Source: Magnaporthiopsis rhizophila
Lineage: Eukaryota > Ascomycota > Sordariomycetes > Magnaporthales > Magnaporthaceae
Direction of reading: 5' to 3'
NCBI GenBank assembly: GCA_003049465.1
Contig: PYSS01000123.1
Location: 51,336-115,335 of the forward strand
Length of the DNA stretch: 64,000 nucleotides
Shown: positions 34,241 to 45,618 of the stretch, piece by piece
Layout: each line of letters starts with the position of its first letter
Position numbering within the stretch: position 1 is the first letter of the stretch
Translations under genes and position numbers: made by a program
Notes under the pieces: generated by a model
Told to the model about the DNA's origin: nothing
Seen by the model: the letters and a program-made list of their open reading frames with translations, nothing else
The model's database searches: none

Positions 34241-36657
34241 GCGGACCCGGGGGTTCGAGGGAGACGTGGTTTCTGGTGGCCTTCTGGGGAGTCATGCGCC
34301 TGCACCACAGATGGATGTCCAACGGGATGGTACGCACCCAACTAGATACCTAGGCGTGTTGAGAGAGCGGAAGGAGGCAATACCGAATGGCTGGCGTTGG
34401 GGTTAGATTCCGTGCTTGAGGATGGATGCAGATATCTTGAAAAAAGGCAGACCTCTAAGTTATCATCTCAGGACCGACAATCCTAGGACCATACTGTGAC
34501 CACTAATACCGTACCTATTTAGAATATATTGATTGTAGGTCAGCACACGTTTCATGGCCATGACAAAGGTACCATGAGTATGGAAGAAAACGGGGTCATC
34601 GGCTTCATTGATTTACCTTCTTTCTCTTCTCTTTTGTTTTCGTCTTCGCTCCGACATGGAGCGGGAGAGTCTGGCACAAAATGAAATTTATATGGCTCCT
34701 CTTGCTGGTTCTGTACCGTCCGCCACGCGAACACTGCCAAACGCCCTCGACCGATGGCTGCCATCCATTAACTCGTCGAGCGCCGCCCTCTGCACCACAT
34801 TATGGTTCGCGTACTTGGTCCCGCGATACCCGATCTTTGAGCCAGTCCTCGGCGATGGTGCCGCAATCCCCACAGAACCTCTGAAGCTTCGCAATGATGC
34901 GGTCCAGGTAGATGGCTGGCGCAATGACGTGGAAGGGAAACTGGAGGAGGTGCCACACTCTTTTCAGCACATTACACCTCGATATCGTTGAGAAGCCGCT
35001 GGCAGATTACGTCCACACCGAAATTGCCGTGTCACGTTGTATAAATGGCTTGGTATGAGGAATATGTGAAAGAAAAAAAAAGGGGAGCGGTTAAGATTGG
35101 ATATAGCATCGAGAGCCGTCGGCGGGACTGTCGATCTAGGTCCCATAATATGGTTACCTGTTGATCATTGATGATTCCTCTATCTGCTGCATTTGGCGCC
35201 CCTCAACTCCCGAAGCAAGCTGGGTGATGTGACATTAATCGGGTGACCTCCTGCGGCGTCACACAATCCGCGCGCGAACGGAGTGCGCTGCGCTGCCGAG
35301 ACTCGAAATGCCGGACAGGAGCAGAACAATATAGGCCAGGCGTGGAGGAGGCCCATCTATGCATGGCCAGCTTCGAACTCTACTGTAGTGGTCCTTGCCA
35401 CTTGTAATTGGCTTAGGAGACAAGAAACCATGACCCGGGCCGGGCCGTTGATTGGGATTTTGGGGATGGCATCGGACACTAGACAGGCTGAACCTCTGGA
35501 AGCAGAGTGCCTTTGTCGTGCTCTGCAGTTGATTGGCCACACAACTGCTTGGCCGCGGCGCCCATGGGATGTATGGTAGACATGTTGTCCGATGTTGGCT
35601 GAGCAGGGTTGATGGGGACCGAAGTCTCTCATTGATCGGAGCCCGTGGGGGGACAAGCTTCCCATCACACTTAATGCTGTTGATCCCGCACGCGTGGCTT
35701 GGAGCTGCTGTGAATGAGATTTCATGGAACTTCATTCACGAGCCGGAAACTGTCTGGTGTGGGCTCCAAGCGGGAACGGGTGAGATGACCAAATCATGAC
35801 GAGCACACTTCCATGGCACACACAGAAACGGCGCTGCCTGCCTCTGTGACCGCTCCTCCGCATTGGGTTCTTTGGCGGACTGGAGTTTCCGTCTTGTTCC
35901 CCCGCACAGCAGCGGTGTTCCCCGCAAATTACACGGGCATGGGGGACGCTGACAGGGGATGATGGCACCACATGCTGGGCCGTGATGCATGACCGCAGCG
36001 GTCCAGTTTTTCCAGAAGCTCCTTCCACCGCCTGCCCGGCCTTTCGCACTTTTACCGTCCCCAACCGACCCGAATCAAGGGATACGCAGGCCCACTGCAG
36101 GCGTCAGTCAAGGATCGTTTCGTACGTAAGGGTTTTGCGGTTTGTCCACCGCGACACTCTCACACATGTATGACGGGATGGACTCCGCTGACAAGGTTCG
36201 ACAGATTCGGGGTAAATCCGTCTTCTCGTGGCTAATACAAAATCAGACGGACGGCCTTGTCCGTGACGGGGCGCTCGAAACATCGACAGCTGCGTCTCTC
36301 CCCTGCTGGCGGTAACCGTCGCGTTTCCGACCCCTTTTCCGGCACACCCCACCCAACCTGCAGCAAATCGAACTATCCCGCGACAGCATTGATTGTCACA
36401 CTGCAGGACAGCACATCGGGTAAAGAACCAGGACTGGGACTTTCCGTTGTTCGCGCCGCCACCGCTTCAAGACTGCGCTGTGCCGAGACATTGCGAAGAG
36501 AAAGAACGTTCTTTGAAAGAGTTCAAACCTACCATCGAGTCACAAGAAAAAAAAGGAGGAAAAAAGAGTCGCCGTAATCTAGCGCCGAACAAGCCTCTTC
36601 AGCCGTGATATTCCGAGATATATCCTCTCAGGCATTTATTCCAACAGACAACGGACA
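34241..36657. other. Intergenic region (2.4 kb) with a possible decayed coding fragment
   Basis: Most of this stretch shows no coding character. On the minus strand between about 34,690 and 35,035 there are short protein-like stretches in changing frames, described separately. The rest probably contains the 3' UTR of SEC13 and the promoter of the flavoprotein-fusion gene. Confidence 0.4.
34690..35035 (-). pseudogene. Possible broken or unrecognised coding fragment
   Basis: Read on the minus strand, one frame gives NFGVDVICQRLLNDIE and then, after a 37-nt interruption containing a stop, FPFHVIAPAIYLDRIIAKLQ and FCGDCGTIAEDWLKDR. A frame change then gives KIGYRGTKYANHNVVQRAAL. These stretches look like real protein, but the interruption is too short for an intron and the frame shift has no splice motifs. 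It may be a decayed gene, or exons of a gene I cannot assemble. No family is recognised. Confidence 0.25.
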
Positions 36658-38604
36658 ATGGATAATGGAGGAACATCCAGTGCCGACGAGCCACCACCCG
36701 CAGCGCGGTCCGCAAACATCACCGCACCGTCATCCAGTCACTCTCTCACCGACATGAACAACCGCTCCTCCAGGTTGCATCTCCTGGTCGTGGCCAACGG
36801 CTCGCGAGATACGTCATTCTGTCAGACCATTGCCATCCGACTGTCCAAGGACCCCAAGATCGCGCTCCGCGTCATTGTGGATGATGCGACCCCGCGCCTC
36901 AACCAGGCCCTAGCCGTCGAGCTCAACTACAGCCTGGCGGTGTCGCCCGAGCGCGCCGACGGCACCACTCGGTCGCTGATCGAGATGCACCGTCGGCGCG
37001 CCGTCGAGCTGGTCGAATGGGCCGACTTGATGGTGCTGTGCCCCATCGACGCCGACCACTTGGCCAAGATGATGGGCGGGCACTCGGACACCATGATCCT
37101 CGAGGTGCTGCGCAGCTGGGACGCCTCCAAGCGCATCCTGCTCGTCCCTGGCATGTCGACGACCATGTGGGAGAACCCCGTGACCAAGCGCCAGATGAGC
37201 AAGCTGCACCGCAAGTGGCACTGGGTGCGCGTGCTGCCGCCGATCCTGTGGCGCTACGAGCACGCCGACGCCCCGCCCTACTTCAAGCGCGTGGTCGAGG
37301 AGTGGTCGGGCCTGGACGACGTGCTCGGCATCGTCAAGAACCAGGCCGACCTGCTGACCATGGGCCACGACGTCGACGTGTCGGCCGCCAAGTGCGGCGG
37401 CGCCAGCGCGGGGCCCGACGGCGCCCTCACCTCGTCGCCGTCGCGGGCTGGCGGTGGCGGTCGCGGGGCAAAGACGCGCACGACGCTGCCGCCCGAGATC
37501 TGGGGCCTCATCCTGGAGCACACAAACGACTGGGAGTTGGCGCAGTCGCTGGGCGTCTTCACGACGCTCGAGATGCCCACGTCGCAAGGGTGGCGGCTCG
37601 CGCCCAAGGACCCGTCGGACCCGCTGCAGGTGTTTATGCACCAGCTCGAGTGGAAGCTGCTGACGGCCGACACGGCGGCCGTGTGCCGGTTCCTCGAGGG
37701 CGCGCCGGCGAACCTGACGGACCTGTCGGCGCTGGCCATCAAGCTCATCTTCAAGTTCGCGCTCATCGGCGTCCTGACCTACATCGAGGGCCACTGCCCC
37801 ATCGTGTTCCGCAACTTTGACGGCAAGACGGTGCCCACAAAGGCGTCGGCCTACTATGGCCGCACCGACATCCTCGACTGGTGGGCGCGCTCGCCGTCGT
37901 TCTTGGAGAAGCAGTACGACGCCGAGGCCATGGACGGCGCGTCCCGCAACGGCTACGTGCACGTGCTCGAGTGGTGGCGCCGCTCCGGCCTGCCGCTCAA
38001 GTACACCGAGGCCGCGCTCGAGCAGGCCAGCGCTAGGGGCCACCTGCGCGTGCTCGACTGGTGGCGGCAGGCGTCAACCGCGGGCAGCAGCGGCAGCGGC
38101 AGCGGCACAGACGGCAACAGCGAAGACAGCGGGACGGCGGCGACGGCGGCTGTGGTGGTGGTGCCCAAGCCCGGGCGGTCGCTGACTTGCGCGGCGCAGA
38201 CGGGACAGACCGAGGTGCTGCGCTGGTGGATGGCGAGCGGCATGGCGGTCGAGCACCTGGACGGGGTGTGCATGAAGGCGTCGCAAAAGGGCCGGGCCGA
38301 CGTGCTCGAGACGTGGCGCCAGCTGCGGGGCGACGACGACATCATCTTCAACGCCCAGGTGCTCGTCGAGCCCACGGTGCACTCGTACATTGACGTGCTC
38401 GAGTGGTGGCGCCTCTACGCCCGCGGCGAGCTGCCCGGCATGGGCGGCCGACCCGCCAAGAAGGTCGAGTACCGCACCATGGACATCGAGGAGGCGCTCG
38501 AGGACTCGCTCGGCGACCAGACGCGCGTCCGCCGCTGGTGGGCCGAGAACGGCCTCAACCTCGGCCTGGGGACCAGCGAGTGGATGAAGCCACGGTACCT
38601 GTGA
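36658..38604 (+). CDS. Flavoprotein-domain / F-box-like / ankyrin-like repeat fusion protein
   Basis: A single exon of 648 residues. Residues about 39-235 resemble the HFCD flavoprotein family (phosphopantothenoylcysteine decarboxylase, HAL3): LLVVANGS at the first strand, CPIDADHLAKMMGGHSDT at 128-145 where the family has PASANT...AK...G..DN, and PGMSTTMWENPVTKRQ at 164-179 where the family has PxMNxxMW. The Asn of that clamp is Ser here and the first motif is diverged, so decarboxylase activity is doubtful although FMN binding may persist. After a Gly-rich linker, TLPPEIWGLILEHT (about 276-289) looks like an F-box-type helix. Residues about 395-645 hold about seven degenerate repeats of the form ASxxGxxxVLxWWRxSG, related to ankyrin repeats. 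Such a fusion could link a flavin sensor to ubiquitin ligase targeting; that is inference. Confidence 0.8.
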   Translation: MDNGGTSSADEPPPAARSANITAPSSSHSLTDMNNRSSRLHLLVVANGSRDTSFCQTIAIRLSKDPKIALRVIVDDATPRLNQALAVELNYSLAVSPERADGTTRSLIEMHRRRAVELVEWADLMVLCPIDADHLAKMMGGHSDTMILEVLRSWDASKRILLVPGMSTTMWENPVTKRQMSKLHRKWHWVRVLPPILWRYEHADAPPYFKRVVEEWSGLDDVLGIVKNQADLLTMGHDVDVSAAKCGGASAGPDGALTSSPSRAGGGGRGAKTRTTLPPEIWGLILEHTNDWELAQSLGVFTTLEMPTSQGWRLAPKDPSDPLQVFMHQLEWKLLTADTAAVCRFLEGAPANLTDLSALAIKLIFKFALIGVLTYIEGHCPIVFRNFDGKTVPTKASAYYGRTDILDWWARSPSFLEKQYDAEAMDGASRNGYVHVLEWWRRSGLPLKYTEAALEQASARGHLRVLDWWRQASTAGSSGSGSGTDGNSEDSGTAATAAVVVVPKPGRSLTCAAQTGQTEVLRWWMASGMAVEHLDGVCMKASQKGRADVLETWRQLRGDDDIIFNAQVLVEPTVHSYIDVLEWWRLYARGELPGMGGRPAKKVEYRTMDIEEALEDSLGDQTRVRRWWAENGLNLGLGTSEWMKPRYL

Positions 38605-39185
38605 GCTAGGTACCTACCTACCTTTCTACCTAGTTGTTTTTGTTTGCTGCCGAGAAGGGAGCTTCTCACCTGGTCAGCGGGGGCACGTACGGTACCTATT
38701 TGCATGGGAGTTGAAACGAGGCTCTCCTAATGTTGGGGATTTATACACATAATGCGCGGCGTTCGGTATCGCTGGAATAAGATGAGCGTTGAACAAGACC
38801 GGCTGGTTATGACAAGAGTATCTACCCGCAGCTCAATCACTATTTTTCACAGCTGGTGGTGTTGGAGGCGCATGTACTGGTCTCTAGACAGGTAGAGAAA
38901 GCATGGACAAATCTGGAAGCGAGTTGAATGTTATCGTTGATTTCTTTGGGGTTTCTTGCTGTTCTCTGTATCTATCTTCTTTTCTCTACCCCTCTTTAGG
39001 CTGACAATGCTGGCAAGCAGCAACCTTCAAAAGAGCGAGCGTGAGGTTGCGTTGCATAACCTTTAGTTACTAGTATGCTCTTTGCATCCATGCTATTCAT
39101 GATAACCGAGCCCCGCAACGCCCGCTATAACTCAGTCTGTATATACAGAATCATTATCATATAGGTAGCCTCCCAGGCTTGAGTT
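38605..39185. other. Intergenic, convergent 3' regions
   Basis: This lies between the flavoprotein fusion and the dynactin p27 stop. It starts with a CCTA-type microsatellite (about 38608-38633) and is otherwise AT-rich UTR-like DNA. Confidence 0.5.
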
Positions 39186-39823
39186 TCACTGGAACTTTGC
39201 CGGGTTGCTTGGTATGAGCTTCCTGAGAACGTCGATATGCCTGGTCTGTACAGGGTTCCTGAGCCCTTGCATGTTCCGCCTGTCGATGCGCCTCATGCCA
39301 TTGGAGTATATGACGGTAAACTCTGGTACCTTTTCACCCGGAGCGACGATGGACCTGGGAGTGAGTGTGCAGTGCTGTCGTTTGTCAGCCCGACGGTCGC
39401 CAAAGCGAAAGAAGACAAAGTACGAACCTTGCCAATGGACGCGCCAGCTCCAATGCGACAGGTAACGCCAACGGTGGTGCCCTCGCCCACATACGTGCCC
39501 CCGCTCTCGATCACGGCGGCGGCCTCGACGGTGACCAGGTCGGCCAGCGTGACGGAGCCCTCGGCGTAGCGGCCGCCGGTGCTCGGGGCGCCGAGCACCG
39601 CGCGCTCGTGGACGATGCAGCGGCGGCCGACGTTGACAGGGCCGCCGGTGCTGTCGAAGCGGGCGCGCGGGTGGACAACCGACTCGGACGACACGGTGAT
39701 GGGGTACGTGCCCGATAGCATGGCCTGGTCGGCGATGGTGATGCTCGACGAGAAGATGACAGGAGCCTTGGGGCCGGCCTGCGCGGCGGCCGGCATTATC
39801 GAGTGCCGCTTGGCGGAGGACAT
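39186..39823 (-). CDS. Dynactin subunit p27 (DCTN6; RO-12-like)
   Basis: A subunit of the pointed-end complex of dynactin, the dynein activator for nuclear and vesicle movement in hyphae. Exons 39428-39823 and 39186-39374 join in phase 0 to 194 residues; the intron 39375-39427 (53 bp) has donor GTTCGT, branch GCTGAC and acceptor CAG. The chain follows the left-handed beta-helix hexapeptide pattern, with short turns of the type [IV]GxxxxI (for example VVHPRARF, VNVGRRCIVHERAVLG, GGTYVGEGTTVGVTCRIGAG). The C-terminal PEFTVIYSNGMRRI followed by a helix is typical of p27. It shares a 480-bp upstream region with divergent NUO-51. Confidence 0.88.
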
Positions 39824-40303
39824 GTTTGCCGTGTTGGCGTTTGGCTGAGGAGGGAGAGGGAGGAAGTCGGCTTGGTGAAGGGGAGCCGGAGCGTGTTTGA
39901 TTTGGTGGCCTTCCGAACCCTGGCTGCAGCACCAGGTCGATAGATCAGCCGCCTTCCATGGAATCGGGAGCTGCAGCTATACTGGCGACAGTGCGCTGTG
40001 TTCGAAGCTACCCATTGAGGACGGCAGCAGCCAAACATTCATAGCTCGCCGCCCCTCAGCACGATTAAAGCTCGGGAGCTCGCCATAAGGGAGCCACCGC
40101 CCCACACCCCACTCAGTCGGCCAATCAGCACATCCCGGATTCCCATCTCCAAGCAAACTACCTCAATTCAAGACCAACCCTCATCGATTTTCGGCAAATC
40201 ATTTACCTTGCGACTAGGTCCTCCGAACGACCGACAACTCCAGCCGCCAGCAGGCCATTGAACCCCCCATCGCTGCTCGGCCGAGCAGGACCCCGCCACC
40301 ACG
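39824..40303. promoter_or_regulatory. Divergent promoter region of dynactin p27 and NUO-51
   Basis: 480 bp between two start codons on opposite strands, containing both 5' leaders. A CCAAT-type core (GCCAATCAG near 40119) is present. No other motif is compelling. Confidence 0.5.
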
Positions 40304-41990
40304 ATGCTGTCGAGAACAGCAGCGGCACCTTCGGCGGCGCTATCGCGGGCTGTGACCCGCCCCGTCGCTGCTGCCGCCGCCGCTCATGCCCAACAGCCGA
40401 CGTCGACGACTAGGTCCTTCGCCACCGTACAGGATGCCGCCCCGGGCAAGCGCACATATGGTGGTCTGCGGGATCAGGACCGCATCTTCCAAAACCTGTA
40501 TGGCCGGTTCCCGCCCGACCTGAAGTCGGCCAAGAAGATGGGCGACTGGCACAAGACCAAGGAGATAATATTGAAGGGCCACGACTGGATCATCAGCGAG
40601 ATCAAGGCCTCGGGCCTGCGCGGGAGAGGAGGTGCCGGCTTTCCTTCAGGCATGAAATGGGTACGTTGGAGGCGGGCTGCGAGGGGCTGGACTGGGGAGC
40701 AGCCGAGGGACATGGACTGCGAGCTGACGATTCCGGACCGGACAGTCATTCATGAACTTCAAAGGCTGGGAAAAGGACAACAAGCCGAGGTACCTGGTCG
40801 TCAACGCCGACGAGGGCGAGCCCGGAACGTGCAAGGACCGCGAGATCATGCGCAAGGACCCCCACAAGCTCGTCGAGGGCTGCCTCGTGGCTGGCCGGGC
40901 CATGAACGCGACGGCGGCCTACATCTACATCCGCGGCGAGTTCGTGCACGAGGCGGCGGTGCTGCAGAAGGCCATCAACGAGGCCTACGCCGACGGCCTG
41001 ATCGGCAAGAACGCATGCGGATCGGGCTACGACTTTGACGTGTTCATCCACCGCGGCGGCGGCGCCTACGTCTGCGGCGAGGAGACGTCGCTGATCGAGT
41101 CGCTCGAGGGCAAGGCCGGCAAGCCGCGCCTAAAGCCGCCCTTCCCCGCAGCCGTCGGCCTCTTCGGCTGCCCCTCGACCGTGGCCAACGTGGAGACGGT
41201 GGCGGTGGCGCCCACCATCTGCCGCCGCGGCGGCTCGTGGTTCGCCAGCTTCGGCCGCGAACGCAACCAGGGAACCAAGCTCTACTGCATCAGCGGCCAC
41301 GTCAACAATCCGTGCACCGTCGAGGAGGAGATGTCCATCCCGATGCGCGAGCTGATCGACAAGCACTGCGGCGGCGTGCGCGGCGGCTGGGACAACCTGC
41401 TGGCCGTCATCCCCGGCGGCTCGTCGACGCCGATACTGCCCAAGCACGTGTGCGACGACCAGCTGATGGACTTTGATGCGCTCAAGGACAGCCAGTCGGG
41501 CCTGGGCACCGCCGCCGTCATCGTCATGGACAAGAGCGCCGATGTCGTGCGCGCCATCGCCCGCCTGTCGCACTTTTACCGCCACGAGAGCTGCGGCCAG
41601 TGCACGCCCTGCCGCGAGGGCAGCAAGTGGACCGAGCAGATCATGCACCGCTTCGAGCATGGCCAGGGCCGCGTGCGCGAGATCGATATGCTCCAGGAGC
41701 TTACCAAGCAGGTCGAGGGGCACACCATCTGCGGTACGTTGACCGGCGCTGATTTGCATGCATTTTGCCAAGCCAGGCCTGTCTCATTTTTACTGACTCC
41801 TCTTTTTTTTTTCTCTGTAGCTCTTGGGGAGGCCTTTGCTTGGCCCATCCAAGGTCTGATCCGTCACTTCCGCCCTGAGCTTGAGAAGCGGATGGCAGAC
41901 TACGCACAGCAGACGGGCGGACCGGCGCTGGCCGGGGGCTGGAACCACGATGCCAGGCAGCAGGGCAAGCTCGTGGCTCCTGGGCAATAG
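40304..41990 (+). CDS. nuo-51: NADH:ubiquinone oxidoreductase 51-kDa subunit (complex I, NDUFV1)
   Basis: This subunit binds NADH, FMN and iron-sulfur cluster N3 at the tip of the matrix arm of complex I. Exons 40304-40660, 40746-41733 and 41821-41990 join in phase to 504 residues. The first ~40 residues are Ala/Arg/Ser-rich without acidic residues, as for a mitochondrial presequence. GLRGRGGAGFPSGMKW and VVNADEGEPGTCKDR are the NADH/FMN-binding signatures, CGEETSLIESLEGK follows, and ESCGQCTPCREG supplies three cluster ligands with the fourth in HTICALGE. The second intron splits the codon between HTICG and ALGE (41733/41821) and has a strong pyrimidine tract. Length and motifs are normal for the family. 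Confidence 0.97.
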
Positions 41991-42688
41991 AGTTATCGAA
42001 TGGGTAGAAAAATATATAACTACCAAAAGCACTCTGTACCAAGTTTCGGGACCGGAGTCGGCGGCGAAGCAAAACTGCCGCTTGCAAGATCCCCTCACTG
42101 CGTTTCTAGGGTAGCCGCATGTGAGGGGTCGAGAACAGAGCGGTGCGAAAAGCCTGTCGTTTGACGTATGTGGAGCCCCAGCGCCTTTAGTTCCAGGTAA
42201 CGGGAGGTAGGGCGGCGCGATGTGATGTATTTACTGTGTTAGGTTCTTTAACGGGTTCTTATTTGACGTGTCTACACGCGGGATACTGTCACTCAAAACC
42301 CCATCCCTGACGCATCTACTGGGAGCTCGAGTGGCATGAAAGACAAGCTAACGGGGTGAGCTGATTGCTCACCCCTCGACGCTACCTAATGCGAGGCTAG
42401 ATCCAATAGGGTGACCTGAGGGCAAGCAGCGGCTGACCACGTAGTCAATGGATGTAGGGGTGATCCACGGAGCTCCGTATGCGGCACGCGATAAGGACGT
42501 GAACTGACATGAATCGCTTCTGACTGTCGGGCACTTATTTTTTTCTGGTTCTTGTATAATATCTCTCCTGGAAATCCACCTTTTGACTGTAGCCCTGGAT
42601 ATTCCGCCTCTTCCGTTGGTTCCGCTCAGTGACCCCTCTTCGGTCCAACCAATATTTGTCTCGGCTGTTCACGCCGCCGCCTGCGAAG
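41991..42688. other. Intergenic region
   Basis: About 700 bp between NUO-51 and the PEX11-like gene, both on the plus strand. It holds the NUO-51 3' UTR and the next promoter. No gene is seen. Confidence 0.55.
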
Positions 42689-43650
42689 ATGAGCTCGACC
42701 GCAGACCGGCTGGTTCGGTTCAGCACCGACGCCTGTGGGTGTGATTCGTTCATTGCTGGCCGCCGCCCTGCCGCCATGTGCACATATCACTGACACCGAG
42801 GCGAAAAAAAGTCGGGCTCGAACGCATACTCCGTCTCCTCCAGGCCATCGTCCAGATCATCATCGCCGTGCCCCTACTAGCCCTCCGGCTCACCGACCGC
42901 ATCAACAGCCTGCCGCACCAGGCCCAGACTAGCAACGATGGCAAGAATCCCGCCGCGTCGCCGCTCGCTGTGGCCGACACGCTGGGCATGCTAGGCGACC
43001 TGCGCGGGCGGCTCAACACGTCGCGCCGCGTGCTGCGGCTCTTCCGGTTCGCCGAGAACTTCCACATGGCGCAGAAGCTGTACTTCTCCACAGCACCAGG
43101 AAAGTCACTGGAGCAGTGGCTCGACATATCGTCCCGCGCGTTCAACGGCATGTACTACCTCCTCGAGACGGCGACGCTGCCCGACGGGCTCGGCGTGACG
43201 CACCTGCCCCGCGTCTTCAGCCCCGAGATGGCCGGCGTGCTGGCCATCGAGGCGCAGCGCTTCTGGCTGCTCGCGCTGGCGTGCGGGGCTGGGTCGGGCG
43301 CGCTCAAGGTGCTGGGCACGTACGCCGCGTCTGCGGTTCCCGAGACGGGGCAGGGGTTTGGGGGTGGGGTTGTGGTTGGGGAGGACAACGAGGATGGGGA
43401 TGGGGATGAGAAGAAGAAGGAAGAGAAGGAGAAGAAGAGGGAGGAGGAAAAGGCCAAGGCTAGGGCGGCGCAGAGGGCTAACCTGGCCAAGCGCCGGGTC
43501 TGCATGAGGAAGATGGTCGCGGACCTGCTGGATATTGCCCTGCCTGGGAGCGCGCTGGGCTGGGTGCCGCTGGATACGCTCGGGGTGAGCTCGGCCATGC
43601 TTGTGACCACGATACTGACGAGTCTGGACTTTTGGGAGAAGTGCGCGTGA
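42689..43650 (+). CDS. PEX11-family peroxisomal membrane protein
   Basis: PEX11 proteins tubulate the peroxisomal membrane and promote division. Exons 42689-42734 and 42812-43650 join to 294 residues. The 15-codon first exon (MSSTADRLVRFSTDA) ends at donor GTGGGT, and the second begins after an A-rich acceptor preceded by CTGAC, giving FSTDAFGLERILRLLQAIVQ, the N-terminal amphipathic helix typical of the family. LRLFRFAENFHMAQKLYFS, LEQWLDISSRAFNGMYYLLE and IEAQRFWLLALACG are further family-like segments. A charged Glu/Lys-rich linker (about residues 213-240) precedes the C-terminal helix. It resembles the PEX11 paralogues of filamentous fungi more than canonical yeast Pex11. The acceptor lacks a pyrimidine tract, so the exon 1 junction is less certain than the rest. 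Confidence 0.8.
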
Positions 43651-43950
43651 GCGCAACGGGACCTTCCTCGGGAGCGATCCTGGCTCAGATGCGTGGTGTA
43701 ATCTGGCGGGTAAACAGGCGGAAAATCAAGTGTATAAAAGCATGCTAGATGTCCAACAAATCTCTATCGATCTATAAATGCGACGGTCTAAGTCGTTGCT
43801 TGGGTTCGCCTTTGGGAATAAAAAACAATTGGTAACCATCTAAAGACTTTCCCAGGCTGTCTCGTTTTAATCCGATCTCTATCATGGTACCGCACTGTAT
43901 AAACCAATTCGATAACATGGAATTAACGCCCTCCTTGCAACAATAACAAT
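43651..43950. other. Intergenic, convergent 3' regions
   Basis: 300 bp between two stop codons on opposite strands, AT-rich and UTR-like. Confidence 0.55.
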
Positions 43951-44797
43951 TTATAGTGGGGAGCGTCTGGGTGATCGGTACGGGTCTTGGGCTTGGTCGT
44001 CAGGCGTTATCGTGATGGTGACGCCGCGGCCGAGGCGGGTGTGCTGGAGGGCGGCGACGAGGATGAACAGTACACTAAAAATGGAAAGTCATTGCTTATC
44101 AGCCACAGGTCTACATCCAACCTCTGAACCAGGCGGGACGGGCAACTTACCAAATGGGCCAAATCATAAAGTTGAAGGCCATCAGCTTGTCCCTGTTGTA
44201 TCTCGCCCACCAGTGGAGCTCGGCCTGGGCGTTGTAGATGGCCGGGCTGATCAGGAACGGGACGGCAAAGAGCAGGTCGACGACCCAGAGCGCGTTGGTC
44301 CCCAGCCGCCGCGGCCGCCTCTTCTCCACGGCCTCGGCGGCGTCGTCTTCGTCGTCATCTGCCTCGGGAGAATAATCGCCGCAGCCGAGCCTGCACGCGC
44401 CGAACTGGCAGAGGCAGGTGGGCAGCCGCAGGCACAGGCAGCGCGGACGGCGGCCCCAGCAATCAAAGGCCCAGTCGAACAGGATCACGCCGTTCCAGAA
44501 CGCTGAGAGCGACCCGAAGACGAAGACGGGGATGGCGGCGGGGATCAGCGTGTCGCCGCCGGCGGTCAGGCAGATGCTGGCGATGCTCAGGAGCGCCACC
44601 AGCAGACGCAGCCAGTTGACCAGGTGAAAGCGTACCCTGAGCGAGCGGCGGCGGTCGTCGTCGTCATCGTTGTCGTATCGGCTGCCGTCGGCTGCGGAGG
44701 CCATCAGACGCTGTGACTCGCGGTCTGGGGACGTCGGGCGGTATACCATCGGCGGGGTCGACTGGCCGGCTGGCGATGACGGGCCCGTGGCGGGCAT
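43951..44797 (-). CDS. Four-helix integral membrane protein of unknown function
   Basis: Exons 44151-44797 and 43951-44074 (76-bp intron, GTAAGT...TTTTTAG) join in phase to 256 residues. After a Ser/Pro- and Asp-rich cytosolic N-terminus (about 1-58) there are four hydrophobic helices: LRLLVALLSIASICLTA, IPVFVFGSLSAFWNGVILF, LWVVDLLFAVPFLISPAIYN, and MIWPICVLFILVAALQHTRL formed across the intron. A Cys-rich loop (CWGRRPRCLCLRLPTCLCQF) joins helices 2 and 3, and an acidic stretch follows. The four-helix layout recalls MARVEL-like proteins of filamentous fungi, but I see no specific signature. Without the splice the frame stops in the middle of the fourth helix, which supports the intron. Confidence 0.72.
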
Positions 44798-45544
44798 GGT
44801 GGTGGTTCGAGTCGTCCTCCTTTCGTCGCGAGCTATAACGCTGCTAGGGTAAACCAGGGGGCTAGCTTTCCAGCAGTGGACGCCCGTCCGGTCGGAGTCT
44901 TGCTAGCCGAAGCAAGGAGACGCAGGACCGCTTTCGAAAGAGGAAGAGTCTACATCGATATGGGGGGAGGATGCAGAGGCATGCTGATAAGAAATGAAGG
45001 CCCCCTGGCCGCCAAGGTGCTGATCCACGCACATTGCGGCACGCACTGCTCGCACTGGATTCCCCCAGTGGAACCAGGCGCAGCCGGTGGACGCCAGATT
45101 CGGTTCAGGGTGCTTTTTCGGCTCTGCGCCGATCCAACTGATAAAGAAAGAAACTGAGGCCATCTCTCATAGCTAGGTATGTTTAGCAAAAAACCATAAA
45201 CAATACGATTGCCTCTCAAACAGCATTTTAAGAATTCATCCGAACGTTTAAAAATCCCATGCTTTCTTAATGGCTAGCACGGTCCGAGTCAGGGCGCTGT
45301 CAAATGTAACGCGCGGGCTAGTCCCTGCACATAAACTGCACTAATCCAGGAACAGCCTAATACGGGGAACATCGGGACTGAGCTAGAAAAGCACTGAATG
45401 ACAGGAAGTCGAAATCTTTGAGGGTCGATTCATTACGGATAAAAGGTAAGGCAGAACATAAAACGGGCGAGTCGGAATCATAACCGCCCAACGCCAAAAA
45501 GGGTTCTCCGGAGCTTGAACCGGATTGCTGAGACCTCATAATGC
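44798..45544. other. Intergenic region
   Basis: About 750 bp between the four-helix membrane protein start and tRNA-Ile, containing its promoter. No gene is seen. Confidence 0.55.
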
Positions 45545-45618
45545 TGCTCACTACCAGGGTCGAACTGGCGACCTTCGCATTATTAGTACGACGCTCTAAC
45601 CAACTGAGCTAAGCGAGC
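45545..45618 (-). tRNA. tRNA-Ile(AAU)
   Basis: Read on the minus strand, the acceptor GCTCGCT pairs with AGTGAGC (one G-U), discriminator A. The D arm is GCTCAGTTGGTTAGAGC, the anticodon stem TCGTA/TGCGA (one G-U pair) holds loop CTAATAA (anticodon AAT), and the T loop is TTCGACC. The 74-nt cloverleaf is intronless. Confidence 0.95.
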
